Source of the DNA: an uncultured Oceanospirillaceae bacterium
GTDB lineage: Bacteria > Pseudomonadota > Gammaproteobacteria > Pseudomonadales > Oceanobacteraceae
Reading direction: 5' to 3'
Assembly (NCBI GenBank): GCA_937974825.1
Contig: CALJVD010000101.1
Coordinates: forward strand, 1 to 56,015
DNA: 56,015 bases
Shown: piece after piece, positions 8,622 to 17,659 of the stretch
How positions within the stretch are numbered: position 1 is the first letter of the stretch
Layout of the letters: each line of letters opens with the position of its first letter
The notes under the pieces: model-generated
Seen by the model: the letters and a program-made list of their open reading frames with translations, nothing else
Told to the model about the DNA's origin: nothing
Database searches by the model: none
Position numbers and translations under genes: made by a program

Positions 8622-10439
8622 ATGTTTAGTTGGATTCGTTGGTGGGGCTTGATCGTATTTGCCGTTATTTTTGGCGGTGGTGCTGCATTCTTTATTTTTG
8701 CAGCCGGCCCTTTGGCAAAATTAAGTATCGAAAAAGTCGGTACTATGGTGAATGGTGCCTTAGTAGAAGTCGACAGTGCTTCAGTAACCTTCAACCCTCT
8801 TGGGCTAAAAGTTAAGGGGTTACAGGTAACCGATGCTAAAGAACCGATGCGTAATACCCTAGAGCTTGATCAGGCTGTTGCTGAACTAGAGCTGGCGCCA
8901 CTATTAATTGGTAAAGGTATTATTCGAGAGTTAAGCGTAGATGGGCTTGAGTTTGGTACGCCACGTAAGCGCTCTGGTGCGGTTGAGAAACCTAAAAAAG
9001 AGAAAAAAGACGATAAGCCTAATGCTATACAGAAAGCCTTAAGCAATGTGGAAGTCCCTAGTGCTAAAGAGATTATTGCTAATGAGCAGTTAACCACTGA
9101 TAACGCAGGTAAAGCATTTAAAGAGAGTTATGAAACCAATAAGAAAATTATTGATGAAAAGCTTGATGCGGTACCTGATGAAAGCGCTTTAAAAGCCTAT
9201 GAAGATGAAATTAAAGCCATTACCAGTGGCAAAATTGAATCGATTGAAGACTTCCAAAAGCGTAAAGCGCAATTGGATGATCTGAAAAAACGCTTTAAAC
9301 AAGACCAAGAAGCCATTGCTGAAGCACGTCAGGCCGTTAAAACAGGTCGTGAAGAAATTAGTACGGCATTAAAAGAGTTAAAAGACGCTCCTGGTAACGA
9401 CTTAGCAGCTATTCGTGATAAATATCAGTTAAATGCCGGCGGTGCTGCAAACTTAACGGCTACATTGTTTGGTAGTGAAGCCGGTGATATGGCTGCAAAA
9501 GCATTGCACTGGTATGAAATTGTAAAACCTTATTTGGCCAGTTCGGGTGATGACGATGAAACAGTCAAGGAAGAAAAACGAGTGCGTGATAGCGGTCGTT
9601 ATGTTCACTTTGCTACTAACGACCCATGGCCGTCAGCGTTATTGCGTCATTCACACATGACAGCGGCGGTCTCTGCGGGCTTGATATCTATTGAAGTCAA
9701 AGACTTAACCCATGAGCCTAAAGTGCTCGGACGTCCCGCGTTAGTCGATGTGGAAGGTGTTGAGTTGCACTCAATGGATTCCGTTACGGCAAACTTAGTG
9801 TTTGACCATACTAAAAAGCCGGGTAAAGACAGCCTTAAACTTAACATTGTGAATTGGCAACCCGTTGACTTTAAGTTAGGTATGGGTGATATCAAGCTGA
9901 CCTCGGCAAAAGTACAAATAAAAGCAGATGCCAACGTAGTGCGAGGGCAGCTAGAAGCTCAGGGCGATGCTGACTTCGGTCAAGCCGGCTTTGTTGGCGG
10001 CGGTAAAACTTTTGTTGAAAAAGAGTTAGGACTTGCGCTTAAAAACATTAAAGAATTTAACGTGCATGCCGATGCGAAAGGTCGAGTTGCTTTACCAAAA
10101 GTGTCCATCAGCTCAGATTTAGACAGACAGCTAAGTGCTGCCTTTAAGCAACGTCTTAATGCGAAACAAGACGAGCTTGAAGCAGAGTTAAAACAAGAAC
10201 TGAATGCACGCTTAGAGAAAGCACTGGGTGATCATGCGGATGTTCTGACAGAACTGCAGCAGGTTGAAGGTGGGTTAGATGCCAAACTGGATAAGCTAAA
10301 AGATATGGCATCTAGCGAGTTAAAAGATTTTAAACAACAGCAAGAAGAAGAAGCAAAAGCTAAGGCTCAGCAAAAAGCGGACGAAGAAAAGGACGCATTG
10401 AAGTCGAAAGCTAAAGACAAGTTTAAAAAACTATTCTAA
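8622..10439 (+). CDS. TIGR03545 family AsmA-like envelope protein
   Basis: The protein has 605 residues. One N-terminal membrane helix (about residues 9-28) is followed by a periplasmic region whose first part (ALVEVDSASVTFNPLGLKVKGLQV) resembles the start of AsmA/DUF748-type proteins, which span the periplasm. Residues about 110-265 are very rich in Lys, Glu, Asp and Ala and should be helical, probably coiled coil. A second beta-rich part runs from about 320 to 490, and the tail (about 500-605) is again a charged helix. This fits TIGR03545, the constant partner of the gene just upstream. An envelope role, perhaps in lipid transport or structural bridging, is inference only. GGAGAG precedes the ATG at 8622. 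Confidence 0.75.
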   Translation: MFSWIRWWGLIVFAVIFGGGAAFFIFAAGPLAKLSIEKVGTMVNGALVEVDSASVTFNPLGLKVKGLQVTDAKEPMRNTLELDQAVAELELAPLLIGKGIIRELSVDGLEFGTPRKRSGAVEKPKKEKKDDKPNAIQKALSNVEVPSAKEIIANEQLTTDNAGKAFKESYETNKKIIDEKLDAVPDESALKAYEDEIKAITSGKIESIEDFQKRKAQLDDLKKRFKQDQEAIAEARQAVKTGREEISTALKELKDAPGNDLAAIRDKYQLNAGGAANLTATLFGSEAGDMAAKALHWYEIVKPYLASSGDDDETVKEEKRVRDSGRYVHFATNDPWPSALLRHSHMTAAVSAGLISIEVKDLTHEPKVLGRPALVDVEGVELHSMDSVTANLVFDHTKKPGKDSLKLNIVNWQPVDFKLGMGDIKLTSAKVQIKADANVVRGQLEAQGDADFGQAGFVGGGKTFVEKELGLALKNIKEFNVHADAKGRVALPKVSISSDLDRQLSAAFKQRLNAKQDELEAELKQELNARLEKALGDHADVLTELQQVEGGLDAKLDKLKDMASSELKDFKQQQEEEAKAKAQQKADEEKDALKSKAKDKFKKLF

Positions 10440-10460
10440 AGCTAGGTTGAGCACAGATAA

Positions 10461-11210
10461 ATGATTGCTTTTTATATGAAGAAAGTTATCGGGATGTGGC
10501 TAATGCCCATTCCGTTAACGCTTACGGGCCTATTATTGGCCCTTTTTTTATGGAGGAGAGCCCCGCGTCTAAGTAAGCTTTTAGTGTCAGTCAGTTGCTT
10601 ATGGTTGGCGTTAACAAGCTGGCATCCGGTGGCTGATTCTGTTCTTGCACCGTTTGAAAATAAATTTCCAATGTTCGATATTCAACAGCCTGTAGACGCT
10701 GTAGTGGTGCTAGGTGGGTGTCATGCCACCAATAAGCGCATGCCACCGGCCGCACAGCTATGTTCGTCTAGTTTATTTCGCTTAGTAGAAGGATTAAGAA
10801 TTTTAGAGGCTAACCCAGAGGCACTGCTGTTTGTGTCGGGGTATAAAGGCATCGATACCCAGCCGCACGCCTTTGTGATGCAAGAAGCAGCTATTAGCTT
10901 TGGTGTGGCTCCAGAAAGAATTAGAGCCTACCCGGAGCCTAAAGATACCGAAGAAGAAGCATTAGCTATGCAAGGGGATCTACAGGGTAAGCGCTTGGCA
11001 CTAGTGACTGAAAACTCTCATTTACCTCGTGCCATTAGATTCTTTCAAGCACTTGAATTAGACGTTATTGGAGCACCGGCTGTTGCTATGGCAGAAGATA
11101 ATTCCGATTGGCGAATAAGCGCTCGAGCCGCATTGAAGTCTGAGCGGGCGTCTTATGAGTTGCTTGGCACACTGTGGCAATTTTTAAAGCCGGCTAAACA
11201 CGCGCAATAA
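10461..11210 (+). CDS. ElyC/SanA/YdcF family protein (DUF218)
   Basis: This 249-residue protein has two N-terminal membrane helices (about 9-27 and 38-54) and then a DUF218 domain starting at VDAVVVLGGC. The family signature parts AVVVLGG, LLFVSGYKG and LALVTENSHLPRA are clear. The architecture, with two helices then a DUF218 domain, matches E. coli ElyC, which affects peptidoglycan and undecaprenyl-carrier homeostasis at low temperature; SanA and YdcF are shorter relatives. It follows the TIGR03545 gene by 21 bases and ends at a strong terminator, so the three genes probably form one operon, which supports an envelope role for all of them. The ATG at 10476 is an alternative start. The reaction is unknown. 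Confidence 0.82.
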   Translation: MIAFYMKKVIGMWLMPIPLTLTGLLLALFLWRRAPRLSKLLVSVSCLWLALTSWHPVADSVLAPFENKFPMFDIQQPVDAVVVLGGCHATNKRMPPAAQLCSSSLFRLVEGLRILEANPEALLFVSGYKGIDTQPHAFVMQEAAISFGVAPERIRAYPEPKDTEEEALAMQGDLQGKRLALVTENSHLPRAIRFFQALELDVIGAPAVAMAEDNSDWRISARAALKSERASYELLGTLWQFLKPAKHAQ

Positions 11211-11236
11211 AAAAGCAGACGTTAGAGTCTGCTTTT
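11211..11236. terminator. Bidirectional terminator between DUF218 gene and suf operon
   Basis: AAAAGCAGAC (11211-11220) pairs perfectly with GTCTGCTTTT (11227-11236) around a six-base loop. The arms end in T on either strand, so it can stop transcription from both the plus-strand operon and the minus-strand suf operon. Confidence 0.93.
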
Positions 11237-11250
11237 ATTATGGCTAGCTA

Positions 11251-11778
11251 CTAGAAGAATAACCCGGCTTCGAGCTGTGCTTCTTCGGTCATCATATCGC
11301 GATGCCAAGGTGGATCAAAAACAAGCTCAACCTCAACGTTTTTAACGTTAGGTATTTTAGATACTCGATACTTAACGTCTGAAATCATAACAGGACCCAT
11401 TCCACAGGTGGGAGCCGTAAGGGTCATGTCAATTTTGACGTTGTTATCGTTAATATCGATTTTATAAATTAAACCTAAATCCAGTAGGTTAATCGGTATT
11501 TCAGGGTCGTAGACCGTACGTAAGGTTTGTTCTACTTGATCTAAATGAACCTTACCATCACCATAATCTTCGTATTCAATCTCAAGAGGTTCAAGCCCTA
11601 GAGCGGCCGCATCAGTACCATCAATACGTAGCATGTTGCCCTCGTATAAAACGGTGTAGCTGCCCCCTAAAGCCTGGCTGATAGTAACAAAGCTTCCTTC
11701 AGGAATAATGGCAGGAGTGCCTGCTGGAACTCGTCGTGCTGGGCAGTCGGCGAGTGCTACTACCATTCGTTTTTCCAT
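11251..11778 (-). CDS. sufT: Iron-sulfur assembly protein SufT (DUF59/MIP18 family)
   Basis: SufT proteins help mature iron-sulfur proteins in the cytoplasm. The C-terminal half carries the DUF59/PaaD-like domain: VYDPEIPINLLDLGLIYKI, followed by the conserved Cys in TLTAPTCGMGPVM and the ending VFDPPWHRDMM. The N-terminal about 70 residues are the extension typical of SufT as found in suf operons. I chose the ATG at 11778 (175 residues) because a perfect AGGAGG lies nine bases upstream, overlapping the sufA stop; the upstream in-frame starts lack this. It is the last gene of the operon, followed by a terminator. Confidence 0.92.
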   Translation of the reverse strand: MEKRMVVALADCPARRVPAGTPAIIPEGSFVTISQALGGSYTVLYEGNMLRIDGTDAAALGLEPLEIEYEDYGDGKVHLDQVEQTLRTVYDPEIPINLLDLGLIYKIDINDNNVKIDMTLTAPTCGMGPVMISDVKYRVSKIPNVKNVEVELVFDPPWHRDMMTEEAQLEAGLFF

Positions 11779-11791
11779 CGTTCTCAGCCTC

Positions 11792-12163
11792 CTAGGCGCT
11801 GAAAGATTCGCCACAACCACATGGGTTACTGGCTTTTGGATTGATGTATTTGATACTGCTATTTAGACCTTCAGTGGCGTAATCGATAACAGTTCCTTTC
11901 AATACTTCGACTGCATCGTTAGGCACGTACAGAGTGATGTCTTCATTAATAGTAATAGACTGCTCACCCTCAGGGATTTGGTCAATAAAATTGAGCTCAT
12001 ATTTGAAACCAGAGCAGCCACTTTTCTTTAGCCACAAGCGAATGCCTTTAGCATCCGTTTGTTTCTTTAGCTGTTTGCTAAAGTGCTTAATGGCTGCGTC
12101 AGTCATGCTGATGTCAGCAGAGCTGCTTGCCGTAGCGTTAGGATCCCAAGTTTCAGTTGTCAT
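11792..12163 (-). CDS. sufA: A-type iron-sulfur carrier SufA/IscA
   Basis: A-type carriers receive a cluster from the SufBCD scaffold and pass it to target proteins. The three ligand cysteines are present: one in KSGCSGFKYEL and two in the C-terminal NPCGCGESF. The length from the ATG at 12163 is 123 residues, normal for the family. That start has TAGGTG nine bases upstream and sits 10 bases after the sufS stop; a longer in-frame start at 12223 would overlap sufS and is unlikely. The next gene, sufT, begins 13 bases after the stop. Confidence 0.94.
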   Translation of the reverse strand: MTTETWDPNATASSSADISMTDAAIKHFSKQLKKQTDAKGIRLWLKKSGCSGFKYELNFIDQIPEGEQSITINEDITLYVPNDAVEVLKGTVIDYATEGLNSSIKYINPKASNPCGCGESFSA

Positions 12164-12173
12164 AAGCTTGCAC

Positions 12174-13403
12174 CTACAGTAAAAAAGTTTTGGCTTTTTC
12201 GAGACCTTTAAATAAGGTCTCAACTTCTTCTATTGTATTATAGAAGGCAAAGCAGGCACGGGCAGTACCAGGAATACCAAACTGTTCCATAATGGGCATG
12301 GCACAGTGGTGGCCAGTGCGCACGGCTATGCCTTGTTGGTCTAGTAATGTTCCAACATCGGCAGGGTGAGCCCCGTCGAGTAAGAAACTAAAAACAGACG
12401 CTTTGTTGTTAGCCGTACCTACGATACGAATGCCACCAAGTTGTTCGGCCAATTCATTAGCGCGAGCCAATAGGGCGTTTTCATGCGCAGCGATAGCAGT
12501 ACGGTCTAAGCTGTTTAAATAATTTAATGCCGCAGCTAAGCCGATCGCACCAGCAATGTTAGGCGTGCCGGCTTCAAACTTATACGGCAACGAGTTAAAG
12601 GTCGTTTTTTCAAAGCTGACATGTTCAATCATTTCACCACCCCCTTGGTAAGGTGGCATAGCATTGAGCAGGTCTTCTTTGGCATAGAGTACGCCGATTC
12701 CCGTTGGACCAAATACTTTATGGCCAGAGAACGCGTAAAAGTCGACATCTAAGGCTTGTACGTCTACTTCAAAGTGAGACACAGCTTGAGCGCCATCGAC
12801 CAGTACTAAACTGTTGTTTTCATGCGCAAGTTTAATAATATCTGCCACAGGGTTGATCGTACCTAAGGCGTTAGAAACATGCGTAACAGCCACAAGTTTT
12901 ACTTGCTTTGTGAGTAGCTTTTTATAAGCGTCAAAGTCGAGTTCACCGTTGTTTAGTACGGGAATTGGAACAATTTCTGCTCCTTTTTCTTCCGCCACCA
13001 TTTGCCAGGGAACAATATTGGCATGGTGCTCCATAGCTGATACTAGAATACGATCTCCTGCTTTAAGATTAGAGCGGCCCCAAGTGGAGGCGACTAAGTT
13101 GATCGATTCTGTCGTTCCTTTAGTCCAGACAATTTCATTTATGCTTTTAGCATTTAAAAATTGTTGTACTGTTAGGCGTGCGTTTTCAAACAAGCCGGTC
13201 GCATGATCGCTTAAGGTATGAGCACCACGGTGAACGTTAGAGTTTTGTTGTGAATAAAACTGATTTACAGCATCAATCACAACCTTAGGCTTATGAGTGG
13301 TCGCGCCATTATCAAAGTACACCAAAGGTTTGCCATTTACCTCTTGATGCAGGGCAGGGAAATCTGCCCTGATGGCTTCTAGGTCGGCTTGGCTTAAGCT
13401 CAT
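12174..13403 (-). CDS. sufS: Cysteine desulfurase SufS
   Basis: SufS is a PLP enzyme that takes sulfur from cysteine for cluster assembly. The PLP-binding Lys lies in AFSGHKVFGPTG, and the catalytic Cys in RTGHHCAMPIMEQFG, the pattern of group II (SufS/CsdA) desulfurases. Its 409 residues are the usual length. The start overlaps the sufD stop by four bases (ATGA), so translation is coupled. Group II enzymes need a sulfur acceptor such as SufE or SufU; neither is encoded in this operon or window, so the partner must lie elsewhere. Confidence 0.97.
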   Translation of the reverse strand: MSLSQADLEAIRADFPALHQEVNGKPLVYFDNGATTHKPKVVIDAVNQFYSQQNSNVHRGAHTLSDHATGLFENARLTVQQFLNAKSINEIVWTKGTTESINLVASTWGRSNLKAGDRILVSAMEHHANIVPWQMVAEEKGAEIVPIPVLNNGELDFDAYKKLLTKQVKLVAVTHVSNALGTINPVADIIKLAHENNSLVLVDGAQAVSHFEVDVQALDVDFYAFSGHKVFGPTGIGVLYAKEDLLNAMPPYQGGGEMIEHVSFEKTTFNSLPYKFEAGTPNIAGAIGLAAALNYLNSLDRTAIAAHENALLARANELAEQLGGIRIVGTANNKASVFSFLLDGAHPADVGTLLDQQGIAVRTGHHCAMPIMEQFGIPGTARACFAFYNTIEEVETLFKGLEKAKTFLL

Positions 13404-14737
13404 AGCAAATCCTTGTCCAGTAAATGGCTGCTTAGCTCATCGGTGTCACGACCAAAACGACGTGCTAACACTGGGCGCAGCAAATGCGTAATAGCTTTGT
13501 GTGGCAGTGCTTGTAACAACTCATTAATAAAGCCAAAGCTTAAGATAACATTGGCTTCTTGCTTGCTAATACCACGGCTTTGTAAGTAGAAGCTGGCTTG
13601 TTCGTCAAGTTGAGACACAGTCGCACCGTGTGCACATTTAACATCGTCTGCGTAAATTTCTAGCTCAGGCTTAGTGTAAATTTCAGCTGAGTTAGTGAGC
13701 AGTAAGTTTTTGTTACTTAATTCTGAGTGTGTTTTTTGTGCATCAGGGTGAATGTGAATTCGACCGTTAAATACAGCGCGTGCTTTATCGTTAATAATGC
13801 CGCGGAATACTTCGTTACCGGTACAGTGTGCAGCTCTGTGCTCAATACAGGTATGGAAGTCGACTAAGTCATCGTGTTGAGGCACATATACCCCAGAAAT
13901 CTCTGAGTGTGAGCCTCCAACGTTGTGGTTGACCACTAAGTCATTTCGACTGAGCTTGCTGCCAAGGCTTAGGTGGAAGGCGTTGTACTGTGAATCACGA
14001 TTTAACTCAACGTGCGTGCCTCCAATATGTTGTGCTTCTTCTTGGATTGTTACTAAGCGGTAGTGCTGAATTTGAGCATTATCATCAACACGAATTTCTG
14101 TCATTGCGTTAGTAAAACTTACTTGTGCCGTACTGTCTGAAGCGTATTGTTCGACCAATGTTGCTTGGGCGCCAGTTTCAACAATCATTAAAATACGAGT
14201 GTTAACGCTAAAGGCAACCTTGTTATCTGTGGTTAAGTAACTCACTTGAATGGGTTGAGTGAGCTGTTGGTTTTTAGCCACATGAATCAACACACCTTCG
14301 GTTGTGCTGGCGTTGTTTAAATCGTTAAATAAGTGACTAGTCCCATGCGCTTGCGCTAATACTGAGCCTAAATTGTTTTTAATAAGAGTTTGTTGTTCGG
14401 CATTAGCTTGGCTAAACAAGGTCACTTGCTCTAGTGCTAAAGCATCCGACAGCTCAGTGTTTAAAACACCGTTAACAAATACTAAGCGGGCGGCGTTTAA
14501 ATCTTCGATGTTGGCAACCGCTGCTAATTCTTCGTTGAGTTCATTGTTTTGTGCTTGAACATATTCATTACCCACAAATTTAAACAGGGGTGTGAAACGC
14601 CATGCTTCGGTTTTGCGCGTGGGCATACTGGCTTGGCTAAATGCTTCTAAGCCTTGTTCTTTAAGTTCAGTTAGGAAGGGCAGTGCAGTCGCTGCTTTAG
14701 CCATTGCTAACTGTTGAGCGTGAAATTGTTCTGCCAT
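13400..14737 (-). CDS. sufD: SUF scaffold protein SufD
   Basis: SufD pairs with SufB and SufC to form the cluster assembly scaffold. The 445-residue protein has the beta-helix body with HVELNRDSQYNAFHLSLGSKLSRND and the C-terminal conserved block HGATVSQLDEQASFYLQSRGI, including the His and Cys of DVKCAHGAT. Its start overlaps the sufC stop by one base (TAATG) and its stop overlaps sufS, showing tight translational coupling. Confidence 0.96.
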   Translation of the reverse strand: MAEQFHAQQLAMAKAATALPFLTELKEQGLEAFSQASMPTRKTEAWRFTPLFKFVGNEYVQAQNNELNEELAAVANIEDLNAARLVFVNGVLNTELSDALALEQVTLFSQANAEQQTLIKNNLGSVLAQAHGTSHLFNDLNNASTTEGVLIHVAKNQQLTQPIQVSYLTTDNKVAFSVNTRILMIVETGAQATLVEQYASDSTAQVSFTNAMTEIRVDDNAQIQHYRLVTIQEEAQHIGGTHVELNRDSQYNAFHLSLGSKLSRNDLVVNHNVGGSHSEISGVYVPQHDDLVDFHTCIEHRAAHCTGNEVFRGIINDKARAVFNGRIHIHPDAQKTHSELSNKNLLLTNSAEIYTKPELEIYADDVKCAHGATVSQLDEQASFYLQSRGISKQEANVILSFGFINELLQALPHKAITHLLRPVLARRFGRDTDELSSHLLDKDLL

Positions 14738-15495
14738 TACGCTACTCCGTTATCTGCTTCTTCTAACCAGCTGTAGCCTTTTTCTTCTAACTCTAGTGCT
14801 AATTCTTTACCGCCAGTTTTTACAATGCGGCCATTGGCTAATACGTGTACAAAATCTGGCACAATGTAGTCGAGTAAGCGCTGGTAGTGGGTGACGATAA
14901 TAAAGCTACGATCAGGGCTACGCATGTTGTTAACGCCATTGGCCACAACCTGTAGAGCGTCAATGTCTAGACCTGAGTCTGTCTCGTCTAAAATGCATAG
15001 CTGAGGTTCTAATAGCATCATTTGCAGTAGTTCGTTACGCTTTTTCTCACCGCCCGAGAAACCTTCGTTTACGCCACGTTTTAAGAAGTTCTGGTCTAAG
15101 TCAACGGCTTTACATTTTTCGCGTGCCAGTTTTAAAAACTCGACAGAAGTTAATTCTGGTTTGCCTTGATGGGCACGAACGGCGTCAACCGATGCTTTTA
15201 AAAACTCTAGGTTTGATACACCAGGAATTTCAACTGGATATTGGAAGGCTAAAAATAGACCTTCGCGAGCGCGTTCTTCAGGATCGAGATCTAAAATATT
15301 CTTACCGCTTAACGTGGCGCTGCCACCTAGCACTTCATATTCTTCACGACCAGCTAACACATTACCTAGCGTACTTTTACCAGCACCGTTAGGGCCCATA
15401 ATGGCGTGCACTTCACCTGGCTTGATGTCTAGGTTTAAGCCTTTAAGAATTTTGTTGCCTTCGATTGAGGCTTCTAAGTTTTTGATGTTTAGCAT
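14737..15495 (-). CDS. sufC: SUF assembly ATPase SufC
   Basis: SufC is a soluble ABC-type ATPase that drives conformational change of the SufBCD complex. The Walker A motif is GPNGAGKST, the signature motif GFSGGEKKRNE, and Walker B CILDETDSGLD, where the TDSGLD ending is typical of SufC. Its 252 residues match the family. It lies 60 bases after sufB and overlaps sufD by one base. Confidence 0.98.
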   Translation of the reverse strand: MLNIKNLEASIEGNKILKGLNLDIKPGEVHAIMGPNGAGKSTLGNVLAGREEYEVLGGSATLSGKNILDLDPEERAREGLFLAFQYPVEIPGVSNLEFLKASVDAVRAHQGKPELTSVEFLKLAREKCKAVDLDQNFLKRGVNEGFSGGEKKRNELLQMMLLEPQLCILDETDSGLDIDALQVVANGVNNMRSPDRSFIIVTHYQRLLDYIVPDFVHVLANGRIVKTGGKELALELEEKGYSWLEEADNGVA

Positions 15496-15555
15496 ATTCG
15501 TTCCAAATCTAAATTTTTTAAAAATCGGTTTAAGTGTTCTAAAGAAAGAGGTGGG

Positions 15556-16998
15556 TTAACCCACTGCACCTTCTAGCGAGACTTCAAGTAATCTGCCCGC
15601 TTCAACAGCAAATTCCATGGGCAGCTCTTTGAACACTTCTTTACAGAATCCATTAACGATCATTGATACGGCTTTTTCTGTATCAATGCCGCGCTGGCGA
15701 CATAAGAACAATTGGTCTTCACTCACTGTAGAGGTGGTCGCTTCGTGTTCGATAATGGCGCTTGGGTTTTTACTTTCGATATAAGGGAAAGTATGGGCGC
15801 CACATTTGTCACCAATTAATAAGGAATCACACTCAGTAAAGTTACGTGCGCCTGTGGCACCTGGGTTCATACGGACAAGACCACGATAGGTGCTTTGGCT
15901 ACGACCTGCAGAGATACCTTTAGCGATAATGGTCGACTTGGTGTTTTTTCCAAGGTGAATCATCTTGGTACCGGTATCGGCTTGCTGCATTTTGTTGGTA
16001 AGCGCAACTGAGTAGAACTCACCAATAGAGTTATCGCCTTTCAAAACAACGCTTGGGTATTTCCAAGTAATGGCTGAACCGGTTTCTACCTGTGTCCAAC
16101 TTACTTTTGCGTTGGTGTGAGCAATAGCACGCTTGGTAACGAAGTTATAAATACCGCCCTTACCGTTTTCATCGCCTGGGTACCAGTTTTGTACCGTGCT
16201 GTATTTAATTTCGGCGTTATCGAAGGCGATAAGCTCTACAACCGCTGCGTGCAATTGGTTTTCATCACGCATAGGGGCAGTACAGCCTTCTAGGTAAGAA
16301 ACGTGAGACCCTTCTTCGGCAACAATTAGTGTGCGTTCAAATTGACCGGTGTTTAATTCGTTAATACGGAAGTAGGTAGATAGTTCCATCGGGCAGCGCA
16401 CGCCTTTAGGAATATACACAAATGAACCATCAGAGAATACGGCACTGTTTAGAGCAGCGAAGTAGTTATCGCGCTGCGGAACGACTGAACCAATATATTT
16501 TTTAACCAGTTCTGGATACTCTTGTAGAGCATCAGAAATTGGCATGAATATCACACCCGCTTCTGCGAGTTTTTCACGGAAAGTGGTAATAACAGAAACA
16601 GAGTCAAATACAGCATCGACGGCGACGCCCGCTAATTGCATTTGTTCGTGTAGAGGAATACCTAGTTTGTCGTAGGTTCTTAGTAATTCAGGATCGACCT
16701 CGTCTAAACTCTGAGGACGGTCTTTCATGCTTTTAGGGGCAGAGTAGTAAGAGATAGATTGAAAGTCGATTTCTTCAATCTTTAAATTTGCCCATTCAGG
16801 CTTTTCCATCTTCTGCCATTCGTGGAAGGCTTTTAAACGCCATTCCGTCATCCATTCTGGCTCATTCTTTTTAGCGGAAATAAAGCGAATAACATCTTCA
16901 TTCAAACCGGGAGCGATGGTATCGGACTCGATATCGGTGACGAAGCCCGCTTCGTATTCGTTGCCAATGCGGCGTTCAATTTCTGCGGTACTGCTCAT
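15556..16998 (-). CDS. sufB: SUF scaffold protein SufB
   Basis: SufB is the main scaffold on which the cluster is built. The 480-residue protein contains YIPKGVRCPMELSTYFRIN, the cluster-region sequence TECDSLLIGDKCGAHTFPY and the C-terminal LFLCRQRGIDTEKA, all family hallmarks. The ATG at 16998 has GGGAG six bases upstream. It is the first gene of the operon sufBCDSAT and faces the Rrf2 regulator gene, with operator-like repeats between them. Confidence 0.98.
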   Translation of the reverse strand: MSSTAEIERRIGNEYEAGFVTDIESDTIAPGLNEDVIRFISAKKNEPEWMTEWRLKAFHEWQKMEKPEWANLKIEEIDFQSISYYSAPKSMKDRPQSLDEVDPELLRTYDKLGIPLHEQMQLAGVAVDAVFDSVSVITTFREKLAEAGVIFMPISDALQEYPELVKKYIGSVVPQRDNYFAALNSAVFSDGSFVYIPKGVRCPMELSTYFRINELNTGQFERTLIVAEEGSHVSYLEGCTAPMRDENQLHAAVVELIAFDNAEIKYSTVQNWYPGDENGKGGIYNFVTKRAIAHTNAKVSWTQVETGSAITWKYPSVVLKGDNSIGEFYSVALTNKMQQADTGTKMIHLGKNTKSTIIAKGISAGRSQSTYRGLVRMNPGATGARNFTECDSLLIGDKCGAHTFPYIESKNPSAIIEHEATTSTVSEDQLFLCRQRGIDTEKAVSMIVNGFCKEVFKELPMEFAVEAGRLLEVSLEGAVG

Positions 16999-17054
16999 AA
17001 ATAACTCCCATCTCTTAAATATAAAGCAGAGCGTTTGCTCCTGAATCTTGCTGT

Positions 17055-17060
17055 ATTATA
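17055..17060 (-). promoter_or_regulatory. -10 element of the suf operon promoter
   Basis: Read on the minus strand this is a perfect TATAAT, about 55 bases ahead of the sufB start. No good -35 element lies at 17 bases; instead the TTGGT/ACCAA repeats cover that place, so a regulator should control this promoter. Confidence 0.6.
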
Positions 17061-17070
17061 ACAGAGTAAT

Positions 17071-17105
17071 TTGGTCGGGTATACCAAACAATACTAAATT
17101 GGTAT
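17071..17105. promoter_or_regulatory. Operator-like repeats between suf operon and its Rrf2 regulator
   Basis: Three related half-sites lie here: TTGGTCG (17071-17077), ATACCAA (17081-17087) and TTGGTAT (17099-17105). The first two form an imperfect inverted repeat with a three-base spacer; the last two form a perfect 7-base inverted repeat with an 11-base spacer. They lie just upstream of the suf -10 element, and the right half abuts an extended -10 (TGCTTTAAT, 17105-17113) for the regulator gene. I infer binding by the divergently encoded Rrf2 protein. Confidence 0.55.
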
Positions 17106-17188
17106 GCTTTAATGGTTGGGGCATTTTAGCAAGACTGGCAAAGGATGACTAACAGTTATCCCGTTATTCAAAAAATTGAGGTATTCAC

Positions 17189-17659
17189 TTGTTACGCATA
17201 AGCAAAATGACGGATTACGGCGTGTTGGTGTTAAACAACATGGTCGATGCTGGCGCTGTGAAGCTTACAACCGATGATTTGGTAAGAGCAACAAAGTTGT
17301 CTATACCAACAATTCGTAGGGTGATGAAAGCGCTGTCTGATGCAGGGCTTGTTATTGCACAGCGAGGAGCAAAAGGCGGATATCGCTTAGCACGTTCTGC
17401 AGGTCAGATTCGTATGTTGGATGTCGTGCAAGCGTTCGAAGGACCAATATCGTTAACGGAATGTACCAGTGAGGATGTGCAGTGTGAAATTATCGACAGT
17501 TGTTCATTGCCTAATAATTGGAGTGGCATTAATCAGCTACTGGTTCGAATACTAGCAAATATTAGCTTGCAAGACTTGCGCCATCCTGAGCGCCAGAAGC
17601 AGTTAATGAAATCCACCTCACAAATGAATTCCTTTATTGAATTAGTCAGTGTGAGTTAA
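17189..17659 (+). CDS. Rrf2-family SUF regulator (IscR-like)
   Basis: This 156-residue protein is an Rrf2-type winged-helix repressor that senses an iron-sulfur cluster. The DNA-binding part runs from MLRISKMTDYGVLVLNNM through IPTIRRVMKALSDAGLVIAQRGAKGGYRLA. Three cysteines (ECTSEDVQCEIIDSC) in the spacing C-x6-C-x5-C are the likely cluster ligands, as in the SUF-specific regulator group (TIGR02944 type). I keep the TTG start at 17189: it has GAGG seven bases upstream and the family begins exactly at this residue, whereas the ATG at 17207 would cut the first helix. It is divergent from sufB and should repress both genes when clusters are plentiful. Confidence 0.9.
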   Translation: MLRISKMTDYGVLVLNNMVDAGAVKLTTDDLVRATKLSIPTIRRVMKALSDAGLVIAQRGAKGGYRLARSAGQIRMLDVVQAFEGPISLTECTSEDVQCEIIDSCSLPNNWSGINQLLVRILANISLQDLRHPERQKQLMKSTSQMNSFIELVSVS

